In this document: piece after piece, positions 50,108 through 58,848 of the stretch
Layout: every line of letters begins with the position of its first letter
Numbering within the stretch: the first letter of the stretch is position 1
Assembly (NCBI RefSeq): GCF_905220995.1
Contig: NZ_CAJNBJ010000002.1
Coordinates: forward strand, 372,001-436,000
Direction of reading: 5' to 3'
Origin: Nitrospira defluvii
GTDB taxonomy: Bacteria; Nitrospirota; Nitrospiria; Nitrospirales; Nitrospiraceae
DNA: 64,000 nt
The notes under the pieces: generated by a model
Database searches by the model: none
Told to the model about the DNA's origin: nothing
Seen by the model: the letters and a program-made list of their open reading frames with translations, nothing else
Program-made: the position numbers and the translations under genes

Positions 50108-53100
50108 TTATTCGGGCGCTGATAGTCCCATGGAACAGATGATCCTAGGTTCCTGGGTCTGTTCTTCCTCATGAATTAGACAGAGCCGATCTTCTTCACG
50201 GAGCGCGATGACCAGTTCTGCCAGTGCCTCGTCCGACACCCCGCTTCGGAGTTGGCGATTGAGCGTATCCACGGCGGCTTGGCGGAGTGGATAGCGGTAG
50301 ATTTCATCGATGGCTTTCAGAAGTTCCAGGGACTCAAACAACGTGCCTTTGACATGCTCCGCATGGCGCTTGAGTCGTTCATACGTGCGAAAACGTGCCC
50401 CTGAAGGCCGTCCTAATTGTCCCCCAACTGTTTTCTCTTCTGTGACTATCAACTCGACACCCTTCTGGACCAGTTCGTGATGGTTCGATTGGCGCGGTAG
50501 GGCTGGTGTGTCTGAGCTGCACGCCGCAGCCTGGAGGATGGCGAACTGAGACTCCGTGACGGCGGTACCGTTTTTGTCGATCCAGGCCAGCGCGTCGTTG
50601 CCTTCGGCTGTTCTCAGATACACCAGCACCCCGCCTGGTTGCTTGTTCGTCGGGTCATGCGCCCGCGTGGCATAGATTACGGGCGGCAGATCGGGGATGG
50701 TCTTTTGTAGGCTTGGATCGGCGGTAATCGCGTTCTTCCAGATTTGATAGGCATACGAGGCCAAATCCACTTCTGTATCGGCCTCTCCATCTAGAATGCC
50801 TGCTTTCTCATGGTAGAGATTGAGGATCGCATTATCGTTTCGATCATCCTCGAAGAAGGCCTCGTCGGTGCCGACCACTTCCGCATTTTCTTGAAGACGG
50901 CGCCTCACTCTGGCTCGGAGTCGTATGATGCGCTCGACGCCTTCGGCGGGCAAGAAAGAGTAGCAGAGGATGTTCTCAGCCTTCTGTCCGATACGGTCCA
51001 CACGGCCTGCTCGTTGGACGAGGCGAATGATGGCCCAGGGGAGGTCGAAATTCACCACAATGGCCGCATCTTGCAGGTTTTGTCCCTCACTGAGCACGTC
51101 CGTGGCAATCAGGACTCGCAACTCCTCGCCCGGTTTCAGTCTGTCACGCTTATCGTTGCTATCCGGGCTGAACCGCCACGCCAAGGCTGTCGGGTTCGGA
51201 GAGTCTCCGGTTGCACCAGCCAAGGATGAGACTCCACGAGCCGCGAGCTGGGTCTCTAGGTAGCGGACGGTATCGGCAAATTGAGTAAAGATAAGGACTT
51301 TGTCATTCGGGTGTTTCTTCTTGAGCAAATTGACGAGGGCCAGAAGCTTGGCGTCTTTGTTCGAGTCCCATTCACCGCATAGTTGCAAGACCTTTAGGAG
51401 GGCCTCTGTATCGCTCCGCAAATCGTTCTCTAACGATTTCACAAAGAGTCCTGACGGAAGCCACTTAAATCGCCGCTTGTATTGACCAGCGTACTCCTCA
51501 TAAATCTCGGCTCCTCGACTGATGAAGTCCTTGGCCTTTCGGAGCGACCCTGTGAGTGGTCGCTCTTGCTCTTGATCGTTCTCGTCGTCGTCAAATAATC
51601 CTGTCTTGGCTCCGGGGGCGTCGGCGTCTTCGTCGTATATGCGCGCATCGAGCATCTCGGCATCTTGCGTGCCGATTGGGATGGGCTTCTTGTGTTCAAT
51701 CGCATGAAGGTAAACGTGATTGCGGAGGATATGACGTTCGATTGACTGGAGAAAGGCCTGGCCGCTGCTTTCGAGACGCTTGAACAGATTCGTCCGACAG
51801 AACCCCATAAGGCGTTTCCCGGCACGAGATAGGTCTTGCAGCAATCTCGCTTCAGCTTGTGTAGGTGGTTCATGCGGCGTCGCCGCCACATAGTTCCCTA
51901 ATCCGTACCGAGGGAGATTGAGGGCGTTGATGGTATTGACGATATCGTCGGCGTAGAGCCGCGCATACTGGTCTGCGGGGTTGGCATCGTCAATCTTAAA
52001 GGTCACTGTTCTTGGAACTCTGATGGGAAAGTAAGACCGGCTCCCATCCTCGAAGGTGAGAAATCTCCGACCGCTGGTTGGGTCAGTCTGGGCATAGTTG
52101 TCCTGAATGAAACTGCGGGTGCGTCTTACCATGTAGAGGCGCATCAGTTCTCGCCAGTCGTCCGCATATTCGCTCTTCTCGAAAGCCGCCAGAGAGCGCA
52201 CGGAACATTGATGGCGTCGAATAAACTCGGTTTCGGTGAGCTCGCGAATTAAGCGTTCGGGACGAACACCGAGGTCTTTGTCTTCTTTGACGAAGAGACG
52301 TAACTGGTTGGAAAGGTCAAGATAGGTTTTGTTGTAGGGGGTGGCAGAAAGCAGAATGCACTTGCTCTCATTGGCTTGGATGTATTCTTGAATTGCCCGA
52401 TAGCGCTTGCCTTCACGGTTGCGAAGGTTGTGGCTTTCGTCGATGAGCACGAGGCGGTAACGGCGCAGATTCGGCAGTTCCCCTACAACCTGGCTAATTG
52501 ACAACACCTTCGCGAGTAACCGGTATTGTGCTCGATAATCCTCCCACATCGGGACCAAGTTCTTGGGACAGATGATGAGTGTCTCAAGCCCATGATCATC
52601 TTCGAAAATCCTTGCCAGGGCAGTGGCCATCAGAGTTTTCCCGAGACCCACCACATCGCCGATCAACACGCCGCTGCGCTTGTTCAGGTGATGAGCCGCA
52701 ATCTTGACCGCCGCCGTTTGAAACTCGAATAGCCGCTTGCCAAAGTCTCGTGGTATTCGAAATTCGGAAAGCCCCGCCCGTGCCTCTTGCGAAAGATGGT
52801 ACGCCATCTTGATATAGATATGGTACGGAGGCACGAGTTCTTCCCGAGCCCAGCTCTCTTCGATAATCCGGACCAGTTCTTCCGAAATATCCACACACCA
52901 ACGGTCCGTCCACCGATCTTCGAACCACTTGGCCAACTTCTGGCAGGCGTCGTGATCCAGTACGTCCACGTTCAGCTCGCCCTGCTTGGAAAGGCCCGCA
53001 AGCGTCAGATTGCTGCTTCCTAGGTACCCGACGGAGGGATTGATAGGATCGGGGCGAAAAAGCAAATACAACTTGGCATGTAGGGGATGCCGGAGGAACA

Positions 53101-53494
53101 GTTTGACTATAACCCTCTTGGATTTAATCTGTTCTGCCAGCTTGCGTAATCCCGCTTCGTCTTCGTTGGTAGGAATGCCAACGCTCAATTGCTCGCGGAA
53201 CTCTTCGGCGAGCTTCTTTTTGAGGCGAATTGCCGTCTGGTTGTCTATCTCGCCATCTCGGCTTATCAGGCTCAGAGCTTCCCGTAATTCGTCTTGCGGC
53301 AACCGCTGCATGCCGACCAATAGGCGGCAGCAGTGCCCGTCTCCTCCGGACCACTTCTCAATATACGAGTCGAGCTGCTTCCATCCCCGAAGGTTGAAAT
53401 ACCCAACACAGAAGTCGGCACGGTCAGCAACTTGGATTGTTTCGCGCAGCGCTGGCAGGAGAGATTGTTCGATGTTGTCAAAGATACGAGGCAT
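50108..53494 (-). CDS. PLD-domain SNF2/SF2 helicase, restriction-like
   Basis: 1128 residues. N-terminal phospholipase D-type nuclease domain (about 10-200) with the single HxK motif HPLHAKLYLLF and SSNLT after it. The SF2 helicase core follows: Walker A GDVVGLGKT at about 277-285, DEAH-like LIDESHN at about 350 and motif VI VQRAGRVDRIGQ at about 830. The order nuclease, helicase, then methylase gene resembles DISARM-like and type I-like restriction systems, but drmA and drmB are absent here. First gene of the block; a dyad lies 24 bp upstream. Confidence 0.88.
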   Translation of the reverse strand: MPRIFDNIEQSLLPALRETIQVADRADFCVGYFNLRGWKQLDSYIEKWSGGDGHCCRLLVGMQRLPQDELREALSLISRDGEIDNQTAIRLKKKLAEEFREQLSVGIPTNEDEAGLRKLAEQIKSKRVIVKLFLRHPLHAKLYLLFRPDPINPSVGYLGSSNLTLAGLSKQGELNVDVLDHDACQKLAKWFEDRWTDRWCVDISEELVRIIEESWAREELVPPYHIYIKMAYHLSQEARAGLSEFRIPRDFGKRLFEFQTAAVKIAAHHLNKRSGVLIGDVVGLGKTLMATALARIFEDDHGLETLIICPKNLVPMWEDYRAQYRLLAKVLSISQVVGELPNLRRYRLVLIDESHNLRNREGKRYRAIQEYIQANESKCILLSATPYNKTYLDLSNQLRLFVKEDKDLGVRPERLIRELTETEFIRRHQCSVRSLAAFEKSEYADDWRELMRLYMVRRTRSFIQDNYAQTDPTSGRRFLTFEDGSRSYFPIRVPRTVTFKIDDANPADQYARLYADDIVNTINALNLPRYGLGNYVAATPHEPPTQAEARLLQDLSRAGKRLMGFCRTNLFKRLESSGQAFLQSIERHILRNHVYLHAIEHKKPIPIGTQDAEMLDARIYDEDADAPGAKTGLFDDDENDQEQERPLTGSLRKAKDFISRGAEIYEEYAGQYKRRFKWLPSGLFVKSLENDLRSDTEALLKVLQLCGEWDSNKDAKLLALVNLLKKKHPNDKVLIFTQFADTVRYLETQLAARGVSSLAGATGDSPNPTALAWRFSPDSNDKRDRLKPGEELRVLIATDVLSEGQNLQDAAIVVNFDLPWAIIRLVQRAGRVDRIGQKAENILCYSFLPAEGVERIIRLRARVRRRLQENAEVVGTDEAFFEDDRNDNAILNLYHEKAGILDGEADTEVDLASYAYQIWKNAITADPSLQKTIPDLPPVIYATRAHDPTNKQPGGVLVYLRTAEGNDALAWIDKNGTAVTESQFAILQAAACSSDTPALPRQSNHHELVQKGVELIVTEEKTVGGQLGRPSGARFRTYERLKRHAEHVKGTLFESLELLKAIDEIYRYPLRQAAVDTLNRQLRSGVSDEALAELVIALREEDRLCLIHEEEQTQEPRIICSMGLSAPE

Positions 53495-53517
53495 CAGAAG
53501 TACTCATAACCGGTGCA

Positions 53518-53534
53518 AATCTGTCTCACAGATT
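53518..53534. promoter_or_regulatory. Inverted repeat before the restriction-like operon
   Basis: AATCTGT-CTC-ACAGATT: perfect 7-bp arms around 3 nt, 24 bp before the helicase start. A possible operator, or an mRNA hairpin at the 5' end. No regulator gene adjoins it. Confidence 0.45.
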
Positions 53535-54519
53535 CAAATGTACCTACATACAAGGCCTGCCAGGCAGTTGAGCGGGTTGGGACAACTCCTTATCAGAAAT
53601 AAGCTATGTGTGTGGACACATGGGAGCAGGCGGCTGTGCCGGCTAACTCGCAAGAAATGTCCATATATCGAGGCGAGAGTTTAGCGAATTACGCTGAAAA
53701 AGCCAATGAGAGCGGCCGGATAAGCAGCTCTGCTTTTCGGGGAAACAGTCCTGTGTTCGAGCCGCCAAGAATTTCGACAGCTCATCTTGGAGTACGCAGT
53801 GAGCACCCTTGCTTCATAGGCCCTTATCGACGAGCTTCTTCGGTTGGACCGCTTGCTGCAAGAACGCCGCTAACTCGCTGGGCACATCCCATCTATCCAT
53901 CAAGGGCATGGTTATCCTCCTTGCTCCAGGAACTCAGTGAGCCTAGAATTTTGTTAGCATGTCCCCGGCTGATCTATACATCGCACTCTGGCTGCTTTCG
54001 CATTCTGCGGCAAGCGTGCCCTACAGTAGGTTCATCTGCTCTAACAGTTCCACCCCTCCCCTCTGCACTGCCCAGATCTCGTCCGCAAGCCTTCCCTTTT
54101 TCGGCTCTCTGTACGACGGCGACTACCCTCTTCCTCCCGCGCAGGGTTTCCCCGGCTGGTTTTTCTCCTACCAAGACCGGAAGACACATGGGACCGCCCC
54201 TCCAGCAAGTTGCACTGACTCATCCAAGCCCACGCTGGATGGCGGGACACCGTCTATGTTCACTTTCTCCCCCGATCCATCTCCCGCACAGGCCGATCGA
54301 TTCGAAGCCTGCCACGACAAGGCCTCCTAGCTCCCCTCGTCTCGAATCACGGCCTGACCTTTCGGATTTCCACAAGTCCGCCGCTCGGCAAAATCATCCA
54401 CAGAAGACTACGCGTAGACTTGGCCTTCCTCGAAGACTTCGAATGCCAATCCCAATGGCAACGGGCCCGCGGCGGGCAGGGATCCGATGAAATCGGTCTA
54501 TTCGACGAGGTGAATCGCT
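53535..54519. other. About 1 kb between helicase and macro-domain genes
   Basis: Long open frames on the plus strand (53606 and 53959) have Pro/Ser/Arg-rich, non-protein-like translations and no ribosome sites. In a third plus frame, about 100 codons stay open from 54219 and end at TGA 54525-54527, overlapping the macro gene start; their last third looks protein-like (HRRLRVDLAFLEDFECQ) but there is no start codon, so it may be a gene remnant. A small minus-strand ORF is listed separately. Confidence 0.4.
53814..53909 (-). CDS. Possible 31-residue peptide
   Basis: ATG 53909 is preceded by AAGGAGGATAACC, a strong ribosome site. The peptide contains MPLMDRWDVPSELAAFL and QPKKLVDKGL. It may be a real small protein or the 5' end of a decayed gene; no family can be named. 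Confidence 0.35.
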   Translation of the reverse strand: MPLMDRWDVPSELAAFLQQAVQPKKLVDKGL

Positions 54520-54957
54520 ATGCGTGAGATTACCGGTGACCTGTGGGATGTGCACGATCAGGGCTTTTGTATCGGCGTGCCTACGAACGGAAACTGTCGC
54601 CGGGATGGTCGTGCGGTCATGGGTGCGGGAGTGGCCTTGGCCGCCGCACAACTATTCCCGAATCTGCCCATTCTCCTCGGAGAGAAGCTCCGCGCCTCTG
54701 GAAACCATGTCTACTACTGGCCTGAGTTCCGAATCGTGACACTGCCGACCAAGGAAGCATGGATACGGCCCTCAAATCTCGGATTGATTGAACGCACTGC
54801 CCGAGAAGCCGTCCACCTCGCCGATCATAACCGACTCACCACGATCTACTGCCCCCGACTGGGCTGTGGACTCGGCGGCCTCGCGTGGAAAGACGTCGCC
54901 TCCGTCCTGGCCGGCTTGTGGGATGGCCGCTTCATCATTGTCCACCCGGCTGCATAA
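54520..54957 (+). CDS. Macro-domain protein (ADP-ribose binding)
   Basis: 145 residues, a single macro domain: REITGDLWDV, CIGVPTNGNCRRDGRAVMGAGVALAAA (ADP-ribose loop) and IYCPRLGCGLGGLAWKDVASVL (second loop). Close to DarG/ALC1-type folds that remove or bind ADP-ribose. No DarT-like toxin is adjacent on this strand, so its substrate is unknown. Its start overlaps a remnant open frame. Plus strand, first clear gene of the right block. Confidence 0.85.
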   Translation: MREITGDLWDVHDQGFCIGVPTNGNCRRDGRAVMGAGVALAAAQLFPNLPILLGEKLRASGNHVYYWPEFRIVTLPTKEAWIRPSNLGLIERTAREAVHLADHNRLTTIYCPRLGCGLGGLAWKDVASVLAGLWDGRFIIVHPAA

Positions 54958-55089
54958 CGCTATCCCCAGCATCGCCGAAAACTCACCACATTGCGATCCA
55001 ACGGTCAGTAGTACCCAGAATGAGCACCGACAATGCTCGAGGGGGGCACCGTGCACGCCCCTTCAGATGAGGAGGACGAAGAGACGGCC

Positions 55090-55371
55090 ATGAATCCGCT
55101 GAAAGTCATCGAGCAACGCTGTCCCGATCGCCCGCTATGGGACCCTATTCTTAAGGTCATGCCCGAGAAGAGCGTCGCACAATTCATGTTCATGGGAGAG
55201 GTGCTCTGCGAGAGTGGAACCCGCATCTTTCTGTACAAGCACATCTGGAGCCGGCGCTATATCAATCTGGATCAGCAAGGACGGGCCTACCAGTTCCACG
55301 CTTCTGAGCAGGGCTCCCACTACGTCCCCGTCGAGCTTTCGGGCGCCATCAGTCGCGCCTCATCCTTTTAG
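55090..55371 (+). CDS. Small protein of unknown function
   Basis: 93 residues from ATG 55090. NPLKVIEQRCPDRPLWDPIL, QFMFMGEVLCESGTRIFLYKHI and HYVPVELSGAIS suggest a compact alpha-beta protein with two Cys. No family recognised. Gap of 132 bp after the macro gene. Confidence 0.55.
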   Translation: MNPLKVIEQRCPDRPLWDPILKVMPEKSVAQFMFMGEVLCESGTRIFLYKHIWSRRYINLDQQGRAYQFHASEQGSHYVPVELSGAISRASSF

Positions 55372-55448
55372 ATCAGCCGCAAGCGAGCGCGATGCAGATG
55401 ATGTGACTTCATTCCTCGCGTAGACCACCCGACAAGCCACAGTCTCCC

Positions 55449-55769
55449 TTGACGCGTGAACGCCGCACGCAGGATACTCCACCCGTGAGTCCCATCCTTC
55501 CGGATCAGACGGACCTCGAATCGCAGCTCGGAATCCTCCTCCGCTCCGGCCGCGCGGCGGGATTCTCGAGCGAACGCTTCGACCAGTGTCTCCGGCTGAT
55601 CGCCCAGATTCCGTCCCCCGATTCCCAGAAGGCGTGGTTCGATCTGTTCTACGAACAATGGACGGAGTTTGCCCGGACGCCGGACTGCTTGCAGGGCCCG
55701 TTGAAAGAGTCCTTCGAGTCACGGCTGGCTCGGCTTCGTACCCAGATCGAGCAGCAGCGCCGAGATTAA
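55449..55769 (+). CDS. Small helical protein of unknown function
   Basis: 106 residues, translated from a TTG at 55449, so the start is uncertain. Two helices (DLESQLGILLRSGRAAGF and SFESRLARLRTQIEQQRRD) suggest a coiled or adaptor protein. No family recognised. The next gene starts 32 bp later. Confidence 0.5.
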   Translation: MTRERRTQDTPPVSPILPDQTDLESQLGILLRSGRAAGFSSERFDQCLRLIAQIPSPDSQKAWFDLFYEQWTEFARTPDCLQGPLKESFESRLARLRTQIEQQRRD

Positions 55770-55801
55770 CCTTTCCTTCTTCCCCACCAGCAGGAGTCAT
55801 C

Positions 55802-56269
55802 ATGAACAGCGCCCGCCCTTGGATCGCCGTAGTCAGTGTCTTTGATTGGACCCGCATTCACGAGTTTTGCCGCGAGCACGATATCGCCAAGGGCAACAGC
55901 TCCTGGCACATGTTCGATGCGCCGACAGGCGGGGCGATCAACTGCTGGACGATCGATGAGTCGCACTGGCAACGGATGGGGGAACTGTGCGGAACCTTCT
56001 ACCCGGAACGATCCGACGGCCAGCATCCGGGTATCATCATTGAGGACATCATGGCCGGCAAGGTCGCGCCGGAAGCTCTGCTCCAAGGCGGCTTCATGGC
56101 GGGGGCTGAGGCTGTGATTGTCCGATTCGCCCCCGCGAACCCAGATCCCAAGGTCGAAGCAGAAGTGCGCGCTGCCTGGTCGGTCGATCAAGCCCGTGCG
56201 TTCTTCAACAAGTTGCACCTGCGTGTGTTGCAGCGGCCCTTGCCCGCGCCTCAGCCACTCGAACAATAG
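55802..56269 (+). CDS. Protein of unknown function next to SSB
   Basis: 155 residues from ATG 55802 (AGGAG upstream). PWIAVVSVFDWTRIHEFCREHDIA, HMFDAPTGGAINCWTIDESHW and AEAVIVRFAPAN suggest an alpha-beta fold; three Cys, none paired in a motif. No family recognised. The SSB-like gene follows 112 bp later, as in plasmid or ICE maintenance regions. Confidence 0.58.
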   Translation: MNSARPWIAVVSVFDWTRIHEFCREHDIAKGNSSWHMFDAPTGGAINCWTIDESHWQRMGELCGTFYPERSDGQHPGIIIEDIMAGKVAPEALLQGGFMAGAEAVIVRFAPANPDPKVEAEVRAAWSVDQARAFFNKLHLRVLQRPLPAPQPLEQ

Positions 56270-56381
56270 ATCCTCCTTTGTGAACGAGACAATTCTCGGA
56301 TGGCCCGCAAGCGGGCAGTGCTCCAGCCTGCCTGACATGTGTGCGCGTCCATGATCTTTATCTTTGTTGAAGGAGGTTGCC

Positions 56382-56753
56382 ATGGCTGAGCAGGACATCA
56401 AGATCTTGACCCTTTCCGGTCGTGTCACGCACAAGCCGGAGCTGTTCCAGCACCAGGATGGTGCGTCATTGGAGTTCTCCGTCGCGGTGCACTCGAACGG
56501 GTTTTATGCCAAGGCCGACGACCCGGAATACTGGGACATCAAGGTCCTCGGCGCGTCGGAGAAGCTAGCCAACACGCTGGAGAAAGGGCAGCACGTGAAA
56601 CTGACCGGGAATCCCCAGATCCGGACCTATATAAAGGAGGGAGTCCGGCATAAGGCTGTCACCGTGATCGTCATCGATCCGCGATTGCTGATCCTCGGAC
56701 CCAAAGCGAAGCAACCGAAACCGGCTGAACCTGTCGAGTCGGCTGCGGCTTGA
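56382..56753 (+). CDS. SSB-like OB-fold protein
   Basis: 123 residues from ATG 56382 with AAGGAGG upstream. OB-fold pattern: ILTLSGRVTHKPEL, LEFSVAVHSN, EYWDIKVLGASEKLANTLEKGQHVKLTGNPQIRTYIKEG. The C-terminus is Lys/Pro/Ala-rich and lacks the acidic DDDIPF tip of chromosomal SSB, as in some phage or plasmid SSBs. A second SSB gene lies at 58372. Confidence 0.75.
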   Translation: MAEQDIKILTLSGRVTHKPELFQHQDGASLEFSVAVHSNGFYAKADDPEYWDIKVLGASEKLANTLEKGQHVKLTGNPQIRTYIKEGVRHKAVTVIVIDPRLLILGPKAKQPKPAEPVESAAA

Positions 56754-56824
56754 CGCGTCAAGCGTGACTGATCTGCCTGACCGTATTGTGTGACCGACCA
56801 ACTGCGTTGGAGGAGGATCATCCT

Positions 56825-58195
56825 ATGGAATGTGCAACGTGCCTTGCAGACTTGTACCCGCCAGAGCTCATTGCCGAGCCAGCCTTCGATTCGGAAGACA
56901 CCCTTCCCCCTCTCTACGACCGCTATGTGTTGCTCCCGAGTGACAACGAAGAAGTCGTGGTCACCTTCCTCGTCGCATTGCATGCCGCCCATCTGGAGCA
57001 ATGGGCACGCCGAGACCAGGAACGCCGGTTGTCGGGGGAGACCCGGTTCGCGGACGAGGATCCCAAACCGGAGTTCCCGCTGATCATCAAACGCTCACAG
57101 AGGGCCGGCGCGCCCCGATTCGCTGTGCTCCCCAACGGCCAGCGAGTGCTTCTCCTCGATGCTCATCGTGTCTACTTCCTCTGCGGCATCGCTGGCGTCC
57201 TCTCGCTCGAAGAGGCGAAAGCCCGGAACCACACGAGAACCGGCTACAGGCTGTGCCCGGGCTGTCAGGGGAAACATCTGCCTCCAATTGCGACGACCAC
57301 CTCTGAGGCTGGAGCAGTCGCAGTTAGCCAATCCCCCTCAGAGACCTGCCCCAAGTGCCACGCGCCCAAAGCCTCCTCCTATATTCTAGACGGGCCCGAC
57401 CACAGCCGGTGCCTGCTCTGCGGACGGTACGACTACTATGCCGCGCCCGACCAGCTCACAGACGAGGAAAGGGACCAGAACGAGGATGCGATTGCCAGCA
57501 TGCTCTTCGCCCAGGGAGACTTGGAAGTCACAGTCCCCTCACTCGAAGACGACCTCAGCGAGGAGAGTGTCGAGGGCGATCCCGACCGCCATCTAATGGA
57601 CGCCCAGGACGGCGAAGACTGCGTCAAAGGGCTCGACCTCCATGAAGAAGAGCTTGCCGACCTCCTCGCCAACACGTCGCAAGACCTCGCCGATCTCGGC
57701 GACCGCATGCACAAGCCTGCATTCGACCTTTTCCTGACCAGCCATCCCCTCCGGAAGAAGCTGATCGACCTAGCCCTCCGTGGCGTCGACCATACCGAGT
57801 CGCGTATGGCCTTGTGGGCAGCGGCCGGCCGGATCCTTGAGGTGTCTCCGCGCTCCCTCAGCGAGGAAGACTCCAAGGCCATCTCCGAGTGGCTCCTCAC
57901 GTTATCCGATGAGGACTTGTCCCTACTTGCCGGCGATCCGGACGCGCACCATCCGATGCTGCGGCACCCGAGCCCTGCAGCCTTTCAACCGACAGATCCC
58001 CTGCTACTCCCGCTCATCAAGTATTTTAAAGAGCAGCTCCGACGTTTCCGCTCGAAGGAAGCCGGCTGCCGCCTTCTTTCGAAGGACCATGGATTGAGCG
58101 AAGAAGCGCTGCGTTCGGTCGCCGTGCAATGCGGCATGCTGCCTGGGACCACTCCCGCCCCCATACGTTCCTCTCCTCAGGTCTACGCCGCCTGA
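56825..58195 (+). CDS. Large zinc-ribbon protein of unknown function (copy A)
   Basis: 456 residues from ATG 56825 (GGAGGAGG site). The N-terminal CATC, then CPGC and CPKC-15-CLLC (about residues 150-200) make at least one zinc ribbon, followed by an acidic middle (EDDLSEESVEGDPD) and a helical C-terminus (LALWAAAGRILEVSPRSL region, then a DNA-binding-like YFKEQLRRFRSKEAGCRLLSKDHGLSEEAL). The same domain order is found in the protein at 58849-60267, opposite strand. Function unknown; DNA maintenance context. Confidence 0.72.
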   Translation: MECATCLADLYPPELIAEPAFDSEDTLPPLYDRYVLLPSDNEEVVVTFLVALHAAHLEQWARRDQERRLSGETRFADEDPKPEFPLIIKRSQRAGAPRFAVLPNGQRVLLLDAHRVYFLCGIAGVLSLEEAKARNHTRTGYRLCPGCQGKHLPPIATTTSEAGAVAVSQSPSETCPKCHAPKASSYILDGPDHSRCLLCGRYDYYAAPDQLTDEERDQNEDAIASMLFAQGDLEVTVPSLEDDLSEESVEGDPDRHLMDAQDGEDCVKGLDLHEEELADLLANTSQDLADLGDRMHKPAFDLFLTSHPLRKKLIDLALRGVDHTESRMALWAAAGRILEVSPRSLSEEDSKAISEWLLTLSDEDLSLLAGDPDAHHPMLRHPSPAAFQPTDPLLLPLIKYFKEQLRRFRSKEAGCRLLSKDHGLSEEALRSVAVQCGMLPGTTPAPIRSSPQVYAA

Positions 58196-58371
58196 GGTCA
58201 CCAAGCGGCACAGAAGTTCACTGCGACGCTTGTTTCTCGGACCCTGGATGCCATGCGCACGGTAGTCCGGTGCGTACAACCGGTGACCGGGTCAGCTAGG
58301 TGACCGGCGTGGCGCATTGAGCGTCATGTCTTGTTGTTCACTCACCACTCACATGTTGGAGGTATCTTCAC

Positions 58372-58719
58372 ATGCGTACGTTCGCCAAAGGGACTATCAA
58401 CGGCCGTCTCACCACCGACCCCGTCATCCGCACGGTCGGCGACAAGTCGGTCTGCAACCTGCGCCTCGCGGTCGACGGGCTCCCGTCCAGGAAGACCGGC
58501 GAGAAGCGGCCCTCGAGTTATTTCTCAGTCGTCGTCTGGGGAAAGCTCGCCGAGAGCTGCCGCAACCTGGTCAAGGGCCAGGAAGTCTACGTGGAAGGCA
58601 ACCTTCAAACCCGGACGCGAGAGACCGACGGTCAGGCGTCGGTGACGTATGTCGAGCTCAACGCCAGGACCGTCAACTTCGGCAACCTGCCGAGGTCGGC
58701 GATGCAACGGGCCGCGTAA
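58372..58719 (+). CDS. ssb: Single-stranded DNA-binding protein
   Basis: 115 residues. SSB OB-fold: TINGRLTTDPVIRTVGDKSVCNLRLAVD, SSYFSVVVWGKLAESCRNLVKGQEVYVEGNLQTR. No acidic C-terminal tip. Between the two zinc-ribbon genes. A hairpin at 58732-58779 lies between it and the convergent gene. Confidence 0.88.
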   Translation: MRTFAKGTINGRLTTDPVIRTVGDKSVCNLRLAVDGLPSRKTGEKRPSSYFSVVVWGKLAESCRNLVKGQEVYVEGNLQTRTRETDGQASVTYVELNARTVNFGNLPRSAMQRAA

Positions 58720-58731
58720 GCGGACAAAAAA

Positions 58732-58779
58732 AGGGAGTGCGATCCCCCGATCCTCACGATCGAGCTGGACGCACTCCCT
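58732..58779. terminator. Terminator hairpin between convergent genes
   Basis: AGGGAGTGCG (58732-58741) pairs with CGCACTCCCT (58770-58779), a 10-bp stem. It follows an A-run and lies 12 bp after the SSB stop, so it can work for the minus-strand gene too. A second hairpin with arms GGAAGGAA (58796-58803) and TTCCTTCC (58828-58835) is closer to that gene's end. Confidence 0.65.
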
Positions 58780-58848
58780 CACCTGTAGGGAGACCGGAAG
58801 GAACTCCGCACCGCCCTGAGGGCAGAATTCCTTCCGTCTCGTTGCCTG

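Noticed and set aside
53690..53780. tRNA-like stretch with GTTCGAGCC
   Set aside because: No matching acceptor stem or anticodon arm could be drawn.
53606..54490. 294-residue plus frame
   Set aside because: Composition is Pro/Ser/Arg-rich without protein-like pattern, other frames overlap it, and no ribosome site is present.
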